DNA from: Flavobacterium sp. | GTDB taxonomy: Bacteria > Bacteroidota > Bacteroidia > Flavobacteriales > Flavobacteriaceae | Assembly (NCBI GenBank): GCA_030153045.1 | Contig: JASLID010000073.1 | Span: 1 to 7,733 of the forward strand | Length of the DNA stretch: 7,733 nucleotides | Reading direction: 5' to 3' | In this document: in pieces, positions 5,990 to 7,733 of the stretch | How the letters are laid out: every line of letters begins with the position of its first letter | Numbering within the stretch: position 1 is the stretch's first letter | Notes under the pieces: generated by a model | Told to the model about the DNA's origin: nothing | The model's database searches: none | The model's input: only the letters and a program-made list of their open reading frames with translations | Position numbers and translations under genes: made by a program

Positions 5990-6901
5990 TTATTTTTTAG
6001 AAAACTGAATATTCATGATGGCGATGGCAAAAAGGATTAATGCAATTCCAATCCATTGCGAAAGCACAACGGTTTCATTTAGAATGAAAAATGCCATTGT
6101 TACCGAAACAGGCAATTCTAATGAGGCAACAATACTTCCTAAACTAATTCCTGTATGAGGAAATCCAGCGTTCATTAACATAGGCGGAATTACTGTCCCA
6201 AAAAGTGCTAATATAATTCCCCATTTGAAGAAAATATCATAATTAAACGGTGTGACCTGAGTGAATAAAGCGAAAATGATTACAATCACAAATCCTCCTA
6301 AAAGCATATACAAACTTCGTTGCGCTGAAGAAACATCAGTAGCTACTTTATTTGCACTATACATGGTTGTAGTAAAAGAAGCCGCGGCTAAAAGGCCTAA
6401 TACAATGCCCCTCCAATCTAATGCTACTTGATTTTGAAGTAAATTAGTAGCTAAAACAGTACCAAATAAAACGATACCTACGGCAACAATTTTTATGGTT
6501 GAAGGTCTTCTTTTTTCTAAAATAACTTCTAATAAAAGCCCCATCCATACGGTTTGCATAAGCAATACAATACCAATAGAAACCGGGATGTATTTTACAG
6601 CCAAATAATAAAATATACTGGTTAATCCGGTAGAAGTTCCCGTTAACATCAATTGGGTGATGTTTCTTTTGGTGGCTTTTACAACATCGGTTCCTTTTTT
6701 TGCTTTTTGAAATGCATTAATCAATAGAACGACTAAAATTCCCAAAATAAATTGTGCGCTAATTACTTCAGCGGGAGTAAAAGGCAATCCGGTTATACCT
6801 TTATCATCATACGCTAGTTTTACAAAAGTGGCCAACATACCATAGCTTGCAGCACCTAATCCAACTAATAAAACTCCTTTGAATACACTATTATTTGTCA
6901 T
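5990..6901 (-). CDS. EamA-family (drug/metabolite superfamily) transporter
   Basis: This 303-residue inner-membrane transporter has ten predicted helices (about 8-28, 46-64, 82-102, 105-125, 137-153, 164-182, 196-213, 225-245, 252-272 and 281-298). They form two EamA repeats, roughly 8-152 and 164-298. The end of the second repeat shows the classic pattern SLELPVSVTMAFFILNE followed by QWIGIALIL, with Glu262, Pro264 and Glu276. The end of the first repeat has the matching LLEVILEKRRPS segment. Family members export or import amino acids, nucleosides or other small metabolites; the substrate is not predictable. The gene is transcribed divergently from guanine deaminase, so a purine-related substrate is a conceivable but weak guess. 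A perfect -7 element lies upstream. No strong terminator separates it from the DoxX-like gene, so read-through into doxX-aqpZ is possible. Confidence 0.92.
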   Translation of the reverse strand: MTNNSVFKGVLLVGLGAASYGMLATFVKLAYDDKGITGLPFTPAEVISAQFILGILVVLLINAFQKAKKGTDVVKATKRNITQLMLTGTSTGLTSIFYYLAVKYIPVSIGIVLLMQTVWMGLLLEVILEKRRPSTIKIVAVGIVLFGTVLATNLLQNQVALDWRGIVLGLLAAASFTTTMYSANKVATDVSSAQRSLYMLLGGFVIVIIFALFTQVTPFNYDIFFKWGIILALFGTVIPPMLMNAGFPHTGISLGSIVASLELPVSVTMAFFILNETVVLSQWIGIALILFAIAIMNIQFSKK

Positions 6902-6923
6902 CGTTTCAATTTTAAAAAGCCGG

Positions 6924-6931
6924 CAAAGGTA
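6924..6931 (-). promoter_or_regulatory. -7 promoter element of the EamA transporter gene
   Basis: The minus strand reads TACCTTTG, an exact and common form of the Bacteroidota -7 consensus TAnnTTTG. It is 22 nt upstream of the ATG at 6901, giving a leader of about 15-18 nt. No TTG (-33) element is seen at the expected distance. Confidence 0.65.
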
Positions 6932-7032
6932 ATGTTTTGTTTATGATTTTGGATTTAAAATAGGAGATATATTCAATTAAAATGTCATTTTTTTTTAATT
7001 TTTTCTCGAATCACTACCTCAAGCTAATTTGT

Positions 7033-7040
7033 TATATTTG
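7033..7040 (+). promoter_or_regulatory. -7 promoter element of guaD
   Basis: TATATTTG matches TAnnTTTG exactly and lies 15 nt before the ATG at 7056, giving a leader of roughly 8-11 nt. It helps choose the start, because an in-frame TTG at 7029 would lie upstream of the expected transcription start. No good -33 TTG is visible. Confidence 0.6.
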
Positions 7041-7055
7041 ATAAAAAAGAAAATT

Positions 7056-7529
7056 ATGTGTGTGCATAGTCAGTTCATGAATGAAGCCATTGAACAGTCC
7101 AGATATGGAATGAAAAACAATGAAGGAGGTCCTTTTGGAGCGGTAATAATCAAAGAAGGAAAAGTAATTGGTCGAGGAAATAATAGGGTAACTTCAAGTA
7201 ATGATCCTACAGCTCATGCTGAAGTAGTTGCCATTAGAGATGCCTGTAAAAATTTAAACTCTTTTCAGTTAGATGGCTGTGTACTATATACTTCTTGCGA
7301 ACCATGTCCCATGTGTCTAGGTGCTATTTATTGGGCTAGGCCTGACAAAGTTTTTTATGCTAATACACGTGAAGATGCTGCTAATATTGGTTTTGATGAC
7401 AATCTTATATACAATGAAATTAATATTCCTTTATCAGAGAGAAAAATTGAATTCGAACAAATTAATCGCGAGGAAGCCTTAAAAGTATTTCAAGAGTGGA
7501 GTGAAAAATTGGATAAAAAAGAATATTAA
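7056..7529 (+). CDS. guaD: Guanine deaminase (cytidine deaminase-fold)
   Basis: This encodes 157 residues and converts guanine to xanthine and ammonia in purine catabolism, in the cytosol. It resembles Bacillus subtilis GuaD nearly end to end. GGPFGAV is at 24-30 and NDPTAHAEV at 49-57, with zinc ligand His54 and proton-shuttling Glu56. TSCEPCPMCLGAIYWARP (79-96) follows, with zinc ligands Cys84 and Cys87. GFDD (112-115) and the terminal KKEY (154-157) are also present; the C-terminal tyrosine in this family closes the active site of the partner subunit. These features separate it from TadA tRNA adenosine deaminase and from cytosine deaminase. The ATG at 7056 gives the same N-terminal length as B. 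subtilis GuaD (one residue longer) and lies just after a -7 element. An in-frame ATG at 7077 is a less likely alternative. It is monocistronic here and converges on the next gene. Confidence 0.94.
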   Translation: MCVHSQFMNEAIEQSRYGMKNNEGGPFGAVIIKEGKVIGRGNNRVTSSNDPTAHAEVVAIRDACKNLNSFQLDGCVLYTSCEPCPMCLGAIYWARPDKVFYANTREDAANIGFDDNLIYNEINIPLSERKIEFEQINREEALKVFQEWSEKLDKKEY

Positions 7530-7536
7530 TTGAGAA

Positions 7537-7733
7537 TTATTCGGATTCAGTAAATTCTTTTAAATCTCCTAAATGCACCCGTAAAGCATTAACCGAAATG
7601 CTAATTTCCCAAAAAGAAATCCCTAAAGAAACCAATAAGCTCAACATACTCAATCCGAAAAAATAAATAGCAATATCCTGTAAGTTAATAAATAGCAGTA
7701 ACATGGCAAAAACGGATAAAAACAAGCATAAAA
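7537..7733 (-). CDS. C-terminal part of a membrane protein, probably DUF2721 family (5' end outside window)
   Basis: The frame is open from the stop codon at 7537 to the right edge, so this is the 3' end of a gene whose start lies outside. About 65 residues are visible. Two hydrophobic segments (one ending in LLLFINLQ, the next covering AIYFFGLSMLSLLVSLGISF) are followed by an amphipathic tail, WEISISVNALRVHLGDL, and an acidic end. This arrangement resembles the C-terminus of DUF2721 membrane proteins, where the second helix leads into an E-x-x-x-S-x-x-A-L pattern. Function is unknown. The gene converges on guaD with only 7 bp between stop codons and no clear terminator in between, so the transcripts may overlap. 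The family call is moderate because most of the protein is missing. Confidence 0.65.
   Translation of the reverse strand, partial: LCLFLSVFAMLLLFINLQDIAIYFFGLSMLSLLVSLGISFWEISISVNALRVHLGDLKEFTESE

Larger units (their letters stand above)
6902..7055. promoter_or_regulatory. Divergent promoter region between the EamA gene and guaD
   Basis: This 154-bp AT-rich spacer separates two divergent genes. It holds one TAnnTTTG element facing each gene, described separately, and a long T-run at about 6988-7014. I found no clear operator palindrome, riboswitch or small gene in it. Confidence 0.7.

Noticed and set aside
7029..7055. TTG start extending guaD by nine residues
   Set aside because: It overlaps the -7 promoter element and lies upstream of the expected transcription start. 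The ATG at 7056 matches the usual GuaD length.
7056..7529. Reading the deaminase as TadA (tRNA adenosine deaminase)
   Set aside because: NDPTAHAEV, GFDD and the C-terminal KKEY match guanine deaminase; TadA lacks that end.
1..7733. Mobile element, CRISPR array, toxin-antitoxin or defence system
   Set aside because: No transposase, integrase, direct-repeat array, paired small toxin genes or defence-type domains were found. All repeats seen are local terminator hairpins or the single AT palindrome.

Overview
The window looks like ordinary chromosome from a member of the Bacteroidota, most likely the family Flavobacteriaceae (Flavobacterium or a close relative). The DNA is AT-rich. Start codons are preceded by A-rich stretches rather than Shine-Dalgarno sites. 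Several promoters carry the Bacteroidota -7 element TAnnTTTG. The gene families also fit this group: DUF4369 lipoprotein, M61 peptidase lipoprotein, DUF2805 and a tRNA-Thr without encoded CCA. The genus is inferred from these features; no search was run.

Layout. The left edge cuts a tRNA-Thr(TGT), which is followed by its own terminator. From 200 to 6901 eight genes lie on the minus strand. In transcription order they are an EamA/DMT transporter, a small DoxX-like membrane protein, aquaporin Z (aqpZ), an AlkB-type dioxygenase, a sterol desaturase/fatty-acid hydroxylase family protein, a DUF2805 (TIGR03643) protein, an M61 metallopeptidase lipoprotein with a PDZ domain, and a DUF4369 lipoprotein. 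Hairpins with T-tracts end the units after aqpZ, DUF2805, M61 and DUF4369. Short spacers suggest two small operons: doxX-aqpZ (26 nt apart) and alkB-desaturase (34 nt apart). On the plus strand, guanine deaminase (guaD) is divergent from the EamA gene across a 154-bp region with a -7 element facing each way. It converges, with only 7 bp between stop codons, on a membrane-protein gene (probably DUF2721) cut by the right edge.

Function. This is a mix of housekeeping and envelope or stress genes: purine catabolism (GuaD), alkylation repair (AlkB), water flux (AqpZ), lipid modification (desaturase/hydroxylase), small-molecule transport (EamA) and surface or periplasmic lipoproteins. I saw no transposase, integrase, CRISPR array, toxin-antitoxin pair, phage gene or recognisable defence system. 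I do not see a convincing undescribed system. The most worthwhile leads are the DUF2805 protein of unknown function close to alkB and the desaturase gene, the DoxX-aquaporin pair, the guaD/EamA divergent pair, and the overlap between the aqpZ terminator and the likely alkB promoter.
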